Source: Xestospongia bergquistia (taxonomy: Eukaryota > Porifera > Demospongiae > Haplosclerida > Petrosiidae). From it: a stretch of 64,000 bases of DNA. The translations under genes and the position numbers were made by a program. The DNA is taken from the NCBI GenBank assembly GCA_963965975.1, contig OZ014415.1:8409057-8473056 (forward strand). The letters are read 5' to 3'. Position 1 is the first letter of the stretch; the number at the start of each line of letters is the position of its first letter. Positions 1-12,639 of the stretch are shown one piece after another. The notes beneath the pieces were generated by a model. It made no database searches. It saw only the letters and a program-made list of their open reading frames with translations, and was not told the origin of the DNA.

Positions 1-330
1 AAGCACCAATGATGGCATTTAATAAGTTGTAGGTAGGTGTCTTCTGAGTGAGAATATTGTAGAGAAATCTTATTGCAACCATCAACAGAACAGCACCAAC
101 ATTTTGTCACAATAAGGAACAAGACAAGATAACCTAATATAATATTCATAGTCAGAAGTGTTGCAAAAATATCATGAATTCTACAAAACGCTACCTTATA
201 TACGTTCCCTCCAATAAAAGGTGTGGCTACTCTGCATCTGCCGTCCAAAATAAGGAGGAAATAACGACACACGTCTTTACTAAACTGTGCATGCGCAATT
301 AAATATGCAAAACAGCAGGAAGGTTTAGTT

Positions 331-939
331 ATGATGAAGACCTACTCTATATTTGTGGTACTTCTTAGTTTGAGTGGTTGTTGTACTGCTCAGCCTAGTG
401 GAAGTGGTGATTACTCAAGTGACAATATAGATGAGGAGGAAACTACTGTTTGCATCTGCTATGAATATTATTATAATGCTATGACATATAAGATAGCAAT
501 CGTGCATACTAGCTGGAAACTTTTATCATTCATTGCAGATAATACAGTTCTCTTGTTCTTTATTATGTTTGTATTATTGGTGTTGTTGCTGTTGTTGGTG
601 GTGGTGGTCCTGGTGATGATGATGATCCTACTATTGATGTTACTACTATTGATACTGTTTGTATTGGTGATGATGAAGATGTTGCTACTGATGTTGCTAC
701 TATTGGTGTTGTTGCTACCAGTGTTGTTGTTCTTGCTACTATTGCTTACTTACTATGAACAAAACAATATAGCATACAGCAATGGAGTACTGGCAGTAGA
801 TGAAGGAAAACTGGACACAGAACTGACTTTTTCATGTAACATCAGGTCTACTACAACATCTATTAATAATTATATCTACACCACTCCTGATGTACAGGCC
901 AAGGACAATAGATTTTATAATAGTCAACTGGTACTTTAA
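331..939 (+). CDS. small secreted-type single-pass membrane protein, copy A of a local family
   Basis: I do not recognise this protein. The ATG opens a clear signal peptide (MMKTYSIFVVLLSLSGCCTA), followed by a short Ser/Gly/Asp/Glu-rich stretch, a very long run of Leu/Val/Ile/Met, and a hydrophilic tail of about 60 residues carrying TELTFSCN. The frame is open throughout, but I favour one intron from 419 (CAA|GTGACA) to 538 (TTCATTGCAG). Copy C has an acceptor at the same place, and splicing keeps the frame. The spliced product would be about 160 residues with its tail in the cytoplasm. The hydrophobic run of over 60 residues is much longer than one membrane helix and is written in near-repetitive TTG/CTA/ATG codons, so it looks expanded. 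The tail resembles those at 14.2 kb and 15.4 kb. Only this copy of the three has a signal exon. Confidence 0.5.
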   Translation: MMKTYSIFVVLLSLSGCCTAQPSGSGDYSSDNIDEEETTVCICYEYYYNAMTYKIAIVHTSWKLLSFIADNTVLLFFIMFVLLVLLLLLVVVVLVMMMILLLMLLLLILFVLVMMKMLLLMLLLLVLLLPVLLFLLLLLTYYEQNNIAYSNGVLAVDEGKLDTELTFSCNIRSTTTSINNYIYTTPDVQAKDNRFYNSQLVL

Positions 940-1817
940 TATAATACTATAATATATTTACTATTGTTATTTTGTTTTGTATTGTTACTAATATAATTGT
1001 TGTTCTATCCCTCATATAAATATCAGCTGTTAAGATATGTTGTCCACCAATGTGGATTTGTCTTCTTTTTATATATTTGAAATTTAAAATTTAGCTCAAA
1101 ATTAAACTTATACTAACTAATTTAAGATGAATACATAATGTTGCTACTTGCTAGTCTCCTAAAAGACTCGACTTCCTCTATCTAAGTTCCTCCACAATCT
1201 TTCCATGTTATAATTAGACTCATTCCATGATCATACAACAATAATAGGTGCATGTTCTTCAACACATTGTTTCAACTAACAAACAGACAGTCCTTCTTCT
1301 TTAGTTTAGCAGGAAGTAAATACTACATTATAACTTGATTAGTATAAAAAAAGAAGTAAATAGCAAATGATTGAACAATGGTAGCAATTAGATGGATGGA
1401 TATTGATCAAAAATAGATGAATATATGATAAATTAATGGACAGATAGATTAAGGAACTGGATGTTATAATCTCAGGACATACAGTTATATTAAAAGCACT
1501 CTCAGTATTTATTATCACTCTCATATTGTCAATATTTGTACTTGTATAGGTACTTAAAGTTGTGTAATGGAGCTATTAATACACAGTTAAGTCTGACAGT
1601 TAAAAGATGCAATTAAATTACACAGACATTATTATCATTATCAGGACATATTATTTATAAAAAGTAATACAGTTACTTGCTTACATACAAACCATAAACA
1701 AATAGTACACCCACTCATGATGACTATCATGTTAAATTGCAATACCTATACCTCATGGTACATGTACTTGTAATAGTATATCATAATATATAACATGTCA
1801 TGAATATTTTATACATG

Positions 1818-1848
<31 letters not shown>

Positions 1849-2003
1849 TATATTTCTACTCACACAAACAGGACAGCACAACTCCTAAATATATATTTAT
1901 ACTGATATAAGTGTTACTTTTAAATCTATCTGTCATAGTTTATCAAGTTATTACATTATCATATCATTAGGTATCCGGGCTCTTCTCTCAGGAGTGTGAT
2001 CGT

Positions 2004-2411
2004 ATGAAGGACTTTATACATGTCCACTCATTTACATATGATTTTCATATCAGAATGGTGTTGAATATTATACGAGGGAGGACAAAATTTCATGGAAATC
2101 TAAACTGTGGGACTTGTTGGACCAGTTTTGGCAATGTTATCAACACCCTCCCAATTTTATTGCTATTGATGTTGTTGCTACTTCTAGTACCAGTGTTGAT
2201 ACTCTTGCTACTACTGCTTGCTTACTATGAACAAAACAACATAGCATACAGCAATGGAGTACTGGCAGTAGATGAAGGAAAAATGAACACAGAACTGACT
2301 TTTTCTTGTAACATCAGGTCTACTACAACATCTATTAATGACTATATCTACACCACTCCTGATGTACAGGCAAAGGACAATAGATTTTATAATAGTCAAC
2401 TGGTACTTTAA
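2004..2411 (+). pseudogene. copy B of the membrane/tail exon, no signal exon seen
   Basis: From about 2165 this frame repeats the membrane segment and tail of the gene at 331-939. The hydrophobic run is shorter (about 27 residues) and the tail from YYEQNNIAYS to the stop is nearly identical. The part before about 2150 has no counterpart in copy A and contains no signal peptide. A fragment of that upstream part (GGGACTTGTTGGACCAGTTT) recurs near 7026. It may be a decayed duplicate, or a 3' exon spliced to something I cannot identify. The intact tail argues for recent duplication or for continued use. Confidence 0.4.
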
Positions 2412-3424
2412 TATAATACTATAATATATTACTTTTGTTATTTTGTTTTGTATTGTTACTAATATAATTGTTGTTCTATCCCTCATATAAATATCAGCTG
2501 TTAATATATGTTGTCCACCAATGTGGATTTGTCTTCTTTTATATTTGAAATTTAATATTTAACTTCAAATTGAGTTAATACTAATTAATAGTTTAATACT
2601 AAGATAAATACATATGTTGCTAGTCTTATAAAAGACTCAATTTCCTCTAAGTCCCTCTGCAATCTTGCCATGCATATGATATAAGACTCATACAATGATC
2701 GTACAATGATAACAAGTGGATGTTCTTCAACACATTGTTTATACTAGCAATCAGATAGTTCCTCTTCTCTGGTTTAGCATGAAATAAAACTACTACATAA
2801 TAACCTGATCATGATCAGTAGAAAAGAAGTAAATAGCAATTTATTGAACAATGGTAGCAACTAGATGGATGAATATTGATGGACAGATAGATGAATGGAT
2901 GATGAATGAATGGACAGATAGATGAATGGACAAACTGATTAAATAAATGGATGTTATAATCTCATGTTTTAGTTTAAAATCCATCAAATGGTTTGGTTCA
3001 AACTGTACAATTTGCTAGTATTTTATATAATCACTACATATATATATAATAAATTCTTCCTATTAAAAAAATTGCATGTAATAAATTTTTTACCAACCAT
3101 TTGATGGGTTTATTCATACATGCATTATTACATAGTATAAAATTCATTGTATGACCACCTTATGTAAGCATTACATCAACACATTAACACATTGTTCAAG
3201 TCTGACAGTTAAAACATACAATTAAATTATCACTATCAGGACACATGCACCTCCAAATTACAAATTGTTTTGACAACTATGTAAACATTACATGGTTCAT
3301 GGTATGTGGCCATATCACTCAATGGACTTAGATGAAGGTAGGAATTGATGATCGAGCATTATTTGTAGGATTAACTATGAATATTTTGTGACAACATAAA
3401 CTCTGGAGTAGGAACAGGAGAGGA

Positions 3425-3545
3425 CAAGATTTCATGATCATACAATGATAACAAGTGTGTGTTCTTCAACACATTGTTTCACCTAACAAACAGACAGTCC
3501 CTCTTCTCTGGTTTAGCATGAAATAAAACTACATTATAATCTGAT
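3425..3545 (-). pseudogene. decayed copy of the ELMOD last exon
   Basis: Read on the minus strand, this segment gives AKPEKRDCLFVR, a stop, then NNVLKNTHLL. This follows the intact ELMOD last exon (AEPENIMAFSSIRDSFVRHL, then a segment ending RLKERPLI) with gaps. The open frame is broken and no splice signals remain. It has the same orientation, relative to the membrane/tail exon, as the real ELMOD 3' end has to the small membrane gene at 15.2 kb. Confidence 0.55.
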
Positions 3546-4800
3546 CAATAAAAAAGAAGTAAATAGCAATTGATTGAGCAATGATAGCAACAAGATGTTT
3601 TATAGTATACACAGATAGATGAATGGATGGACTGACTAAAGAAATGGATGTTATAATCTCATGTTTTACTTCAAAATCCATCAAATGGTTTGGTTCAAAC
3701 TGTATACTATTATACAGTTTACAGTATACAAACTGTATACTGTAAACAAACTGTATACAAACTGTATACTGCTGTATACTGTAAACTCTATTTCCTTCTT
3801 TAGTAGCTTGATTCCAAAAAATGTACATGGAATGAATTTTATAACAACTATTTATACACTTTAAACTAAACCATTTGAAATTTATTGACACCTTGTTAGT
3901 ATATGTTAGCATTATATGAATGTTGGCTAGATGTTCCATTTCCTTCCTATAATGGTAACTTGATCCTAGTAAATATTACATACAAGTCAATATAAGGTTT
4001 GTATATTAATGTGTATTGAAACATTAAACACATTAGTATTTATTATATAGTCAATATTTATACTTGTATTAGTGCTTAAGAGTGTCTGACAGTTAATACA
4101 CATAATTAAATTACACAGAGAATTATTATCATTATCAGAACAATCAATAAGAACAGATCATTAAACATTAGCTTTTTGAAAAAAGAATTGCTACTGCAAT
4201 AAACAAATTACTTCATTACATCAATATGTTACACTATAAAGAAAGCGTAAACTGTTAATATGATGTCCTTTTACATGTACTTGATCTGTTAGTACATGTA
4301 TTAACAGCATATGACAATTAGATGTACCAATACAAGTACAAATATTGATTGTATAATAAATACAAAGAGTGTTTATAATAACATTAATACACAAACCTTA
4401 TATTGACTTGAATGTTAAATTATTGGAATTAAGGCACCATTATAGGAAGAGGGAAGATCTAAGTTAAATGTACTAACTTCCTGTAGTATAACCATTATGT
4501 GTTATCATTATGTAATGTTTATATACAGTTATATAATGAAATTTTTATACTAACAATGTGTACAGTTTGAGCCAAACCATTTGATGGATTTTGAACTAAA
4601 ACATCCATTTCCTTAATTAGTCCATCCATCTCTCTATCCATCATTAACTATTCATCTATTTTCTATCAATATCCATCCATCTAGTTGCTACCATTGTTCA
4701 GTCATTTGCTATTTACTTCTTTTCTACAGATCAAGTTATAATGTAGTATTTACTTCCTGCTAAACTAAAGAAGAGAGACTATCATTTTGTTAATGTAAAC
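3480..4800. repeat. large imperfect inverted repeat
   Basis: The left arm (about 3480-3715) runs from the block with GTCCCTCTTCTCTGGTTTAG to TCCATCAAATGGTTTGGTTC. The right arm (about 4560-4800) carries the reverse complement in opposite order, from CAAACCATTTGATGGATTTT to CTGCTAAACTAAAGAAGAGA. The core between them is about 850 bp, AT-rich and without a credible gene. It contains overlapping short palindromes built on CAAACTGTATAC (about 3700-3790). The same arm sequence occurs once more in forward orientation at about 2730-3020, so the inverted block probably arose by inverted duplication of the local repeat unit. I saw no transposase or target-site duplication. Confidence 0.65.
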
Positions 4801-5166
4801 AATATCTTGAAGAACATCCACTTGTTATCATTGTATGATCATGGAATGAGTGTTATATCATATAAATTGTAATGTTCTACCCCATGGTAAGGAATAAGAA
4901 ACTCATAAATACTATTGCTATATAGGTATTCATTGAGTTACACCTCTTCTTGAATATAATTTATTATTTGTATACAGTGCTCACAGACTATGAATGCTGG
5001 ACTATGAATATGATTATATGAGATGACTAGAGTAGTTTGTGTCTTGCTAGACTATGAATATGATTATATGAGATGGCTAGAGTGTAGTTGTTTGAGTCAA
5101 TATTATCAGTCGTGGAAACTAGCTGGAAACTTTAATAAACGAGGTTATTTTTATATTTCATTGCAG

Positions 5167-5486
5167 ATAGTACAGTTCTCTTGTTCTTTATTATGTTTGT
5201 ACTATTGATGTTGTTGTTGTTGGTGGTGGTGGTGGTCCTAGTAGTGATGATGATCCTACTATTGATATTACTACTATTGGTGATGTTGCTACTCGTTTAT
5301 TATGAACAAAACAATATAGCATACAGCAATGGAGTACTGTCAGTAGATGAAGGAAAAATGAACACAGAACTGACTTTTTCATGTAACATCAGGTCTACTA
5401 CAACATCTATTAATAATTATATCTACAACACTCCTGATATACAGGCCAAGGACAATAGATTTTATAATAGTCAACTGATACTTTAA
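5167..5486 (+). pseudogene. copy C of the membrane/tail exon
   Basis: A good acceptor (TTTATATTTCATTGCAG) ends at 5166. The exon reads in the same phase as exon 2 of the gene at 331-939: a run of about 40 Leu/Val/Ile/Met residues, then the conserved tail with TELTFSCN and a stop at the same place. No matching signal-peptide exon is visible upstream. A partial tandem repeat (about 4990-5085) lies there instead. It is either an orphan 3' exon or a terminal exon of an unrecognised gene. The following 1 kb closely matches the DNA after copy A. Confidence 0.4.
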
Positions 5487-7249
5487 TATAATACTATAAT
5501 ATATTTACTATTGTTATTTTGTTTTGTATTGTTACTAATATAATTGTTGTTCTATCCCTCATATAAATATCAGCTGTTAATATATGTTGTCCACCAATGT
5601 GGATTTGTCTTCTTTTTATATTTGAAATTTAAAATTTAGCTCAAAATTAAACTAATACTAACTAATTTAAGATAAAATACATAATATTGCTAGTCTCCTA
5701 AAAGACTCGACTTCCTCTATCTAAGTTCCTCTGCAATCTTTCCATGTTATAATTAGACTCATTCCATGATCATACAACAATAATAGGTGGGTCTTCTTCA
5801 ACACATTGTTTCAACTAACAAACAGACAGTCCTTCTTCTTTAGTTTAGCAGGAAGTAAATACTACATTATAACTTGATTAGTATAAAAGAAGTAAATAGC
5901 AAATGATTGAACAATGATACCAACTAGATGGATGGATATTGATAGAAAATAGATGAATATATGATAAATTAATGGACAAATAGATTAAGGAACTGGATGT
6001 TATAATCTCAGGACATACAGTTATATTGAAAGTACTCTCAATATTTATTCTCACTCTTATATTGTCAATATTTGTACTTGTATTGGTGTTTAGGGGTGTA
6101 TACTGGAGCTATTAATACACAGTTAAGTCTGACAGTTTAAATATACAATTAAATTACACAGACATTATTATCATTATCAGGACATATTATTTATAAAAAG
6201 TAATACAGTTACTTCCTTATACTTCCTCAACAAATAGTAAACCCACTCATGATGACTATCATGGTAAAAATTGTATGTACTTTATGATAGTATTCATAGA
6301 AGAATTTATCATTACAATTACTCCTACTGTGTATGAGGTTTCCTTCAGCTTAAAGGGTTTCCTTCACCTTGTGTAGTCACAGGTTAGAAAGATATGATAG
6401 TGAATTATATTATTAAATGTATTCATTTATTACTTTACTATGACAATCATAGACTATGTATCCATGGTTACTATATCATTTATCCATTCATTTTACAATC
6501 TATCCATTTAGATCTCAGAAGAAGATGAGATATAGCAAAGTACAGTACATGAGAACTTCCTCAATATGTCATTTATAAATAATTTATTTCATGTCAAATT
6601 ATATTCCATTGAACACTCCAGATTACCTCCTCCTAGTTATGAGGTGGGCAGAGTTATATAATATTACATGTATGTTGTCTTTATTAGTTAAAGGAGTATA
6701 TTCATTATAAGTAATAGAACAATAAACATATTAAATATGTCCTTTAATAATGTTAGCACAAGTCCTCTGTTTTGTTGTAAACATTTATAGTCAAATTCCA
6801 ATACTTGTTTCAATACTTCTTTCACACTACATGTATATATACTGATATATATATATCAGTATGTATGTATATATGTATGTATATTACATACATAGATATA
6901 TATATATATATACATACACACACACACACCTATATATATATATTTCTATTCACACAAACAGGACAGCACAACTCCTAAATATATATTTAACTGATATAAT
7001 TGTTACTTTTAAATCTAAACCTTTAGGGACTTGTTGGACCAGTTTTGGTAACATTATCAACACCCACCTAATTTTATAATTGTTATCATCCTATGATCAT
7101 GGAATGAGTCTTATATCATATAAGTTGTAATACTATACTCTATGGTGCATGTACTTATATAATATTTCATAGTTTAACTTGCTGCTATGAATATTATTGA
7201 AGAATAGACTAGGCTCTCTCAAACTCTATTAAAACATCTTGTTTCCTCT

Positions 7250-7395
7250 GAGTCACTCAGTCTTGTATTAAAACTCAATCACTGATTCCATGACCAATAA
7301 CAAGTGAGTATTTTTCAACACATTATTTTAACTAATGAATAGAATAGTCCATCTTCTTTGGTTCAGCATCAAATCAAATTACATAGAACTCGATC
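7250..7395 (-). pseudogene. decayed copy of the ELMOD last exon, more divergent
   Basis: On the minus strand this reads DAEPKKMDYSIH and then a stop, matching the ELMOD last-exon start DAEPENIMAFSSIR. At DNA level TTGGTTCAGCATCAAATCAA is very close to CTGGTTCAGCATCAAACCAA in the intact exon near 15830. Further fragments with the same order of landmarks lie at about 1182-1340, 2640-2815 and 5715-5880, and inverted at about 4725-4860. Confidence 0.5.
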
Positions 7396-8662
7396 AGTGA
7401 TAAAAGACATTGTTTTAAAATTGTAAATTATTGAGCAATAGCAACTAAGAGGATGGATTAATGGAAGAATAGATAAATGAGTTAATGGACAGATATATGG
7501 ATATATAGATGAAAGAATTGAAAGAAGGATCAGATAAATGGATGGATGAAAGAATGGATGGATGGATGGATGGATGGATGGATGGACTGATGTCAGGCAA
7601 AGAAAATGATTAATGCTCAGTTAAACTTAGTTATTTTAAATGGTTCAAAATATCAAATTGTTTTGGCAATATTCCTATTTATTGTATGTAAACATTACAT
7701 AAATAGGAGTGTAGGATATAGCACATTCCAAGTGAACAACTATAACAATATCAGAAGATCAATAGCCATCAGTTGTTATGTGTGTCTCGTTATGAAAACC
7801 TATCCCATTAATGATGAAAGTTACATCATCACTATATACCAAATATTATATTATATTTGGTATTTAGTGACAATATAAGTCACATGATCAAATCATGATT
7901 TGGTAGTTATAGGATACTCAATTATAAATGTAAGTATTGATGTCAAATTGGATAATATATAAGAAATGTTTAATCTGTAAGATTACTTCTATAAATGGAT
8001 AACACATGATAAGTAAATGGACAAATATATAGATGGATGAATATAGTATTAACAACTACAAATAGTGAAATAAGAACAGTGGGATTTGTAAGAGGGGCAA
8101 ATTGTCCCCCAATAATTGAGGGTCTCGTATAACACCAACCTGCATAATTAGTTATCAATTAGATCTAAATAGAATCTGATTATCTCCCAATCTTATACAT
8201 CATACTCCATTGAAACATAACTGTAATTTAAACAATTTATTAAATATTTAACATTAATATCATTATACTCCCAAAATGTTAGCAATATCCCTCTCTAGTA
8301 AAAAACATATTATAGTTAGATCATCGGTAGATCACAGATGATGGCCTTAACTGCTCATTTAATATGATTTAAATGACTTAATATACACAAATGCACATCA
8401 CCTTCATCACAAACTTTGACACCTGAACAGTTGTCACATAATATAGAAAATGGACTAGAAATAGACCAACTTCTACACCAGCATCTTCAAAATGTTAGAG
8501 AACGGACACTCCAACAGACTAGATTCATTGAATTGATGGGCAGATGGATGAATGGATGATGAATGAATGGACAGATAGATGGAAGGAGAAAAAAATAAAA
8601 AAGAATTAATAAAGAATAGATAAATGGATTGATTATCAAACAAACAATTGATATTTTAGTTC

Positions 8663-8723
8663 ATAATCTATCAATACATATAGTTTGTTCAAATTGTACA
8701 AACTATATGTATTGATAGATTAT
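8663..8723. repeat. perfect 26-bp hairpin with 9-nt loop
   Basis: The left arm at 8663-8688 and right arm at 8698-8723 are exact reverse complements, separated by TCAAATTGT. The arms resemble the ends of the repeat that reads ATCCATCAAATGGTTTGGTT elsewhere in the left region, so this may be a collapsed remnant of that inverted repeat. Confidence 0.85.
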
Positions 8724-9385
8724 GTTAATAACATGACTCACCAAATTTGTCTCACTCCAAGAATAATTGTAGTTTTGTTTTACAGCAAAGAATGAATATC
8801 TTGAGAATACAACTCTTACCTCTAGAGCGTGTATGCATATGTTGGACTAAGGTACATTTTCAAAACACACATACAAACAAAATATTAACTTTATAATACT
8901 ATACTATACTAAGAATTTTTCAATACACATTAATAACAGAGTATAGTCTAAATATACTCTATAGAATAAATGAAGCTTGCTATGTTATAGGAGTTTATTA
9001 GTTGTTACTGTTATTAAGTTATATTCAAAATCATTTATTTTCAGTAATTGGATCTTTTAAATAGATCTGGTTACTGACTTGGAAGCCCTATTATCAAAAC
9101 TATTTAAATTCTGCTATGAATGGTTCTATAAACAGTTTGATGTATAGTTGTTTTTGTGGTTGTAATTAGAGGAAGAGGCATGTGCATATGTAGCTACTAC
9201 TACTCTATTTTAAGACAACTTTCACGTAACACCTAATAGTCATTCATTGATCAAGTTGAGCGTAAATCAAAATTTGCGTTGAACTATATTAAATATGAAT
9301 ATTTTAATAATATTCATTACTATATATGTGATGATAGTAACTTCAACTGTTGCTTGTCAGTATTGACCACTAGGCGGTTGCAAAG

Positions 9386-12033
9386 ATGAAGAGAGCGCCT
9401 GTCAAGAAAGACCGGTTACCACGATTTCTAGTAAGTCAATGAGTGTTGTTTGTTATGTCATAGATACTTACCTTCCTCGTAGGTAAGCACCTATGGTTTT
9501 GTTAACAATTCTTACCACTAAAATGTTATAAATAGTCCTGATGAGATACCACTAGTCTTACAATTATATTGCCTGCTAGTTAACTGACAATAGCTAGAAT
9601 TGTTGTGCATTTTGAAACAATTGTGGAAGAACCTTAAAAAGCTGGAATTGCCTTATAATTAAATATGCACGTGAACTCTGACCTTTTTCTTTGCACTAAT
9701 CTTACTTCAAAGTACAATGCATGATAGGAATATGCTGTAGGAGAGTAATGAGACACAAATGATCTCCTAGGGAGAATAAGGAGATATAAATGATGTCCCA
9801 ATGATCAGCCAAAAGGTTATTTTGTTAGTAGTTACAAAGACACTAAGCTAAGTCCAATACCTGAGATGGTTCAACATATTAAATCTATCATGCATTCTAC
9901 TTTGCACTTTTTTATAAGGAGCTGATGAAGAAGCCCTTTAGGCCAAAATGTTGTTTTATAATAAAACTTTTTACCATCTTTAAAACAAAAATACCTCTTA
10001 ATCTCCATAATATTAAGGTAGTGTAGAATGCAGGTTATAGATGGGAAGTTAATACTATATATTCCAGACCCTAAACCTTAAACATCAGAACCTAAATGTA
10101 ACAATATCACGTTAAAGTATGATGTTCAACTACCAGCACTCTAGACATTGCCTAATAAATATTAAATTCCCATCAAAGTACAGCATTTTATTATCATGCC
10201 TTAATTTTAGCTCTCTCTGTCTCTATCTCTCTCTCTTTCTCTCTCTCTCTCTTTCTCTAGATCACAGTTATTTTACTACATTGTAATAATAATGTATTTG
10301 CTATCAGATCAACTTTCACTTCTACATTCTATGAAGTGTCAGTTAAAGAGGATGCACAAGTAGGTTACTACTTTGATCTCTTACAAATTGTTAATATGAG
10401 CAGTTATAATTCAAACATTAAGTGCAACTTTATATTTCATAGCAAGTTTGTTTGCTAACTAGTAATTATCACTTGTTTCCTCTATCTCACTTCCTTGTCT
10501 CCCGCAGATTGGCCACGTACTACTCCATTCCTTAGAGGCTGATACTAGTAATGTTACAACAAAATATAGTCTTGTTGGAGAACAGAGCCAAGACTTCTCT
10601 ATCACACCTTATGGATCTCTACAAGTAGCTAGACCTTTAGATCACGAACAAAAAGATCATTATGAATTAACTATAGCTGGAATTAGTGTTACATACCCTT
10701 ATGAAACTGCATATTCACTGGTTGCTATAGATATTGAGGATGTCCCGGATAATTACCCGGTATTTGAGAAGGCAATGTACACAGTGTGGGTTAAAGAAAA
10801 TCAAACGATCAAAGAAACTTTTTTTTCAGTAACAGCCACTACAAAAGACTCTTTTCCTTTGAAATATGAAATTATTGGTGGTAACAAAGAAGGACTTTTT
10901 ATTATTAACACCACAACAGGGGATCTAAGTCTAGCTAAATATTTGTACTACCAAAGCAAGAATAGCTATCGACTTGTCGTACAAGCTAGCTATGTTGCAG
11001 ACAATTCTTTGTATCAAGATGTTGTTATTTCTATAGCTGTGACTAATACTGGTACACCTGTTGTATTCAGTGAGGAACAGTATAGTTTTAATGTGTCAAG
11101 TTCTGTTGTGATGTCTGATGACATATTTGGTTATGTTTTTGGTAGACCTTGTAATGCCTCGGTTATCAGCTCTGGTATAATGTACTCCATTGATAATGTA
11201 AGTGAATGAATGTATGTATGTATGTATGTATGTATGGATTAATTGATGGATAGATGGAGATATGAACGGATGTGTGTATCGAATTATTTACGTTTGGTGG
11301 AAACTTAGATGACTTCTTTTAAAATAATTATTTAATTTAGTAAATTCTTAGTTTGGTAGTTTAGTTGAATGTTTGGCTACTTACATAACAACAATACATG
11401 CATATATGTAAATAATATTGTTGTATGTTTGCCAAAAAGTTTTGACTCTAGTGTAAGTTGGTTAATATTCTTTGTATGGTCTCTGACAACATTAGAGTAC
11501 ATTATAGTCATCTTCTTTCTTGATAGACTTACAATGTAGTTTATATAATTATATGAGGTTAGTATTTAGTATTGTGTTTTGGTCAAATGTGAAATGTCTC
11601 TTTTTTCTGTTTGATGTAAGAGGTAATAAGTGGTATTGAGTTATCGACAAGTGGTTACTTGGAAAAGTAACAAGTTTAACAAAGACAAGTTTCATTTTGT
11701 AATCATACCATTTTTGTTATCATAATAATTGTTACATCTCTCTCTCTGTCTCTCTCTCTCTAGAATAATATTACAATTGATCCCTCTACTGGTGCTCTCT
11801 TTTTTAGTCACTCCCTTCCTATTGGAACAACCACATATGCTAAAGTAACAGCTGTCTCCAGTACAGATGAAGACACTACCCAATTGACAATAAATGTAGT
11901 GACAACTCCCTCATTTAATCTTTCGAAAACTCAGTACAAAGTCGATGTCAATGATGACATTACCCCAGGTACTCATGTTGTTACCATTAATGGAGAGGAT
12001 GGTGACAACTTTAAGATTATAGCAGGAAATTGT
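9386..12033 (+). CDS. cadherin gene copy 1: duplicate of exons 1-4 of the receptor at 29-43 kb
   Basis: Four exons in phase 0: 9386-9430 (MKRAPVKKDRLPRFL), 10261-10359 (hydrophobic signal core ITVILLHCNNNVFA, then the first cadherin strand), 10508-11197 and 11764-12033. Together they encode a signal sequence and about three and a half cadherin-type repeats (the linker IEDVPDNYPVFEKA is visible). Exons 2-4 and their introns are almost identical to 29698-31467. Similarity to that gene stops in intron 4 at about 12560, where copy 2 begins, and exons 5 onward are missing. No stop or membrane segment follows exon 4 directly. Because all introns are phase 0, exon 4 could splice into exon 2 or 3 of copy 2 and give a complete membrane cadherin. 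Otherwise it is a 3'-truncated pseudogene. All four exons are open. Confidence 0.7.
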
Positions 12034-12639
12034 GTAAGTATTCTCTGTACATAGTACATCCATATTACAATAAAAGTGGATCGGTATATGTACTTATTTA
12101 ATTTAATTTATCAACCTTACTACCATCTGCCATTATTACATTCATATGTTCAACCATCCGTCCATCTATTCATTCGTCCGTCCATCCATTGATCCTGTTT
12201 GTGTGTATCAGTTCAGAAATTAAAATTTCCAATTTTCATTTGACTGCTTCAATCAAATTAAATGTCTGTATTTAATATAATTAATAACTGCTCCAAATAT
12301 TTCTTAACAAAAATCTCATTGAAGTACTAAAGTACATTGATACACTAATATGGTATTATAATATGGTTACAAATCACAACCTATTTTGGTGACAGTGAAA
12401 ATATATTTTTGACAAAGAGTGTTCTTGTATGACTATACTTATTATTGAATTTATTTCATGTCTGTGGTTGATCTTATATACAGGTAGTGATTGATCTATG
12501 TCAGATGTTAGCATGCCTTAATTATATGGTCCAGTGACCAGTTGTGTTTTCACACGTAATGAATATTTATATGAATATATATAATAATATTCATATTATA
12601 TTGTGTGATGACAGTAAGTCAGTATTGACCACTAGCGAG

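Larger units (their letters stand above)
331..7080. repeat. segmental direct-repeat array carrying copies A, B and C
   Basis: Three blocks of about 0.8-1.5 kb begin at the membrane/tail exon (about 539, 2160 and 5167) and continue with matching 3' DNA. Shared sequences include the stretch after each stop, the block with TTGTCCACCAATGTGGATTT, the block around TTTAGCAGGAAGTAAATACT, and the GGATGGAT-rich stretch. Copies A and C are the closest pair and stay similar for over 1 kb. The sequence around 1860-1930 (ACAGGACAGCACAACTCCTA) recurs at 6958-7015. Gene-free DNA between the copies is AT-rich, with CA (about 1825-1848) and TA simple repeats. Confidence 0.75.
5487..9385. other. gene-free AT-rich stretch
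   Basis: No gene can be supported here. It holds the 3' part of repeat block C (to about 7080), a TATATA-rich palindrome near 6835-6865, GGAT-type simple repeats (about 7555-7590), an ELMOD-exon relic (about 7250-7395) and a perfect 26-bp hairpin (8663-8723). Short open frames at 7606-7878 and 7970-8158 have no recognisable domain and no splice partners. Confidence 0.6.

Noticed and set aside
5023..5208. 61-residue frame overlapping copy C
   Set aside because: It translates a partial tandem repeat and runs out of frame with the conserved tail.
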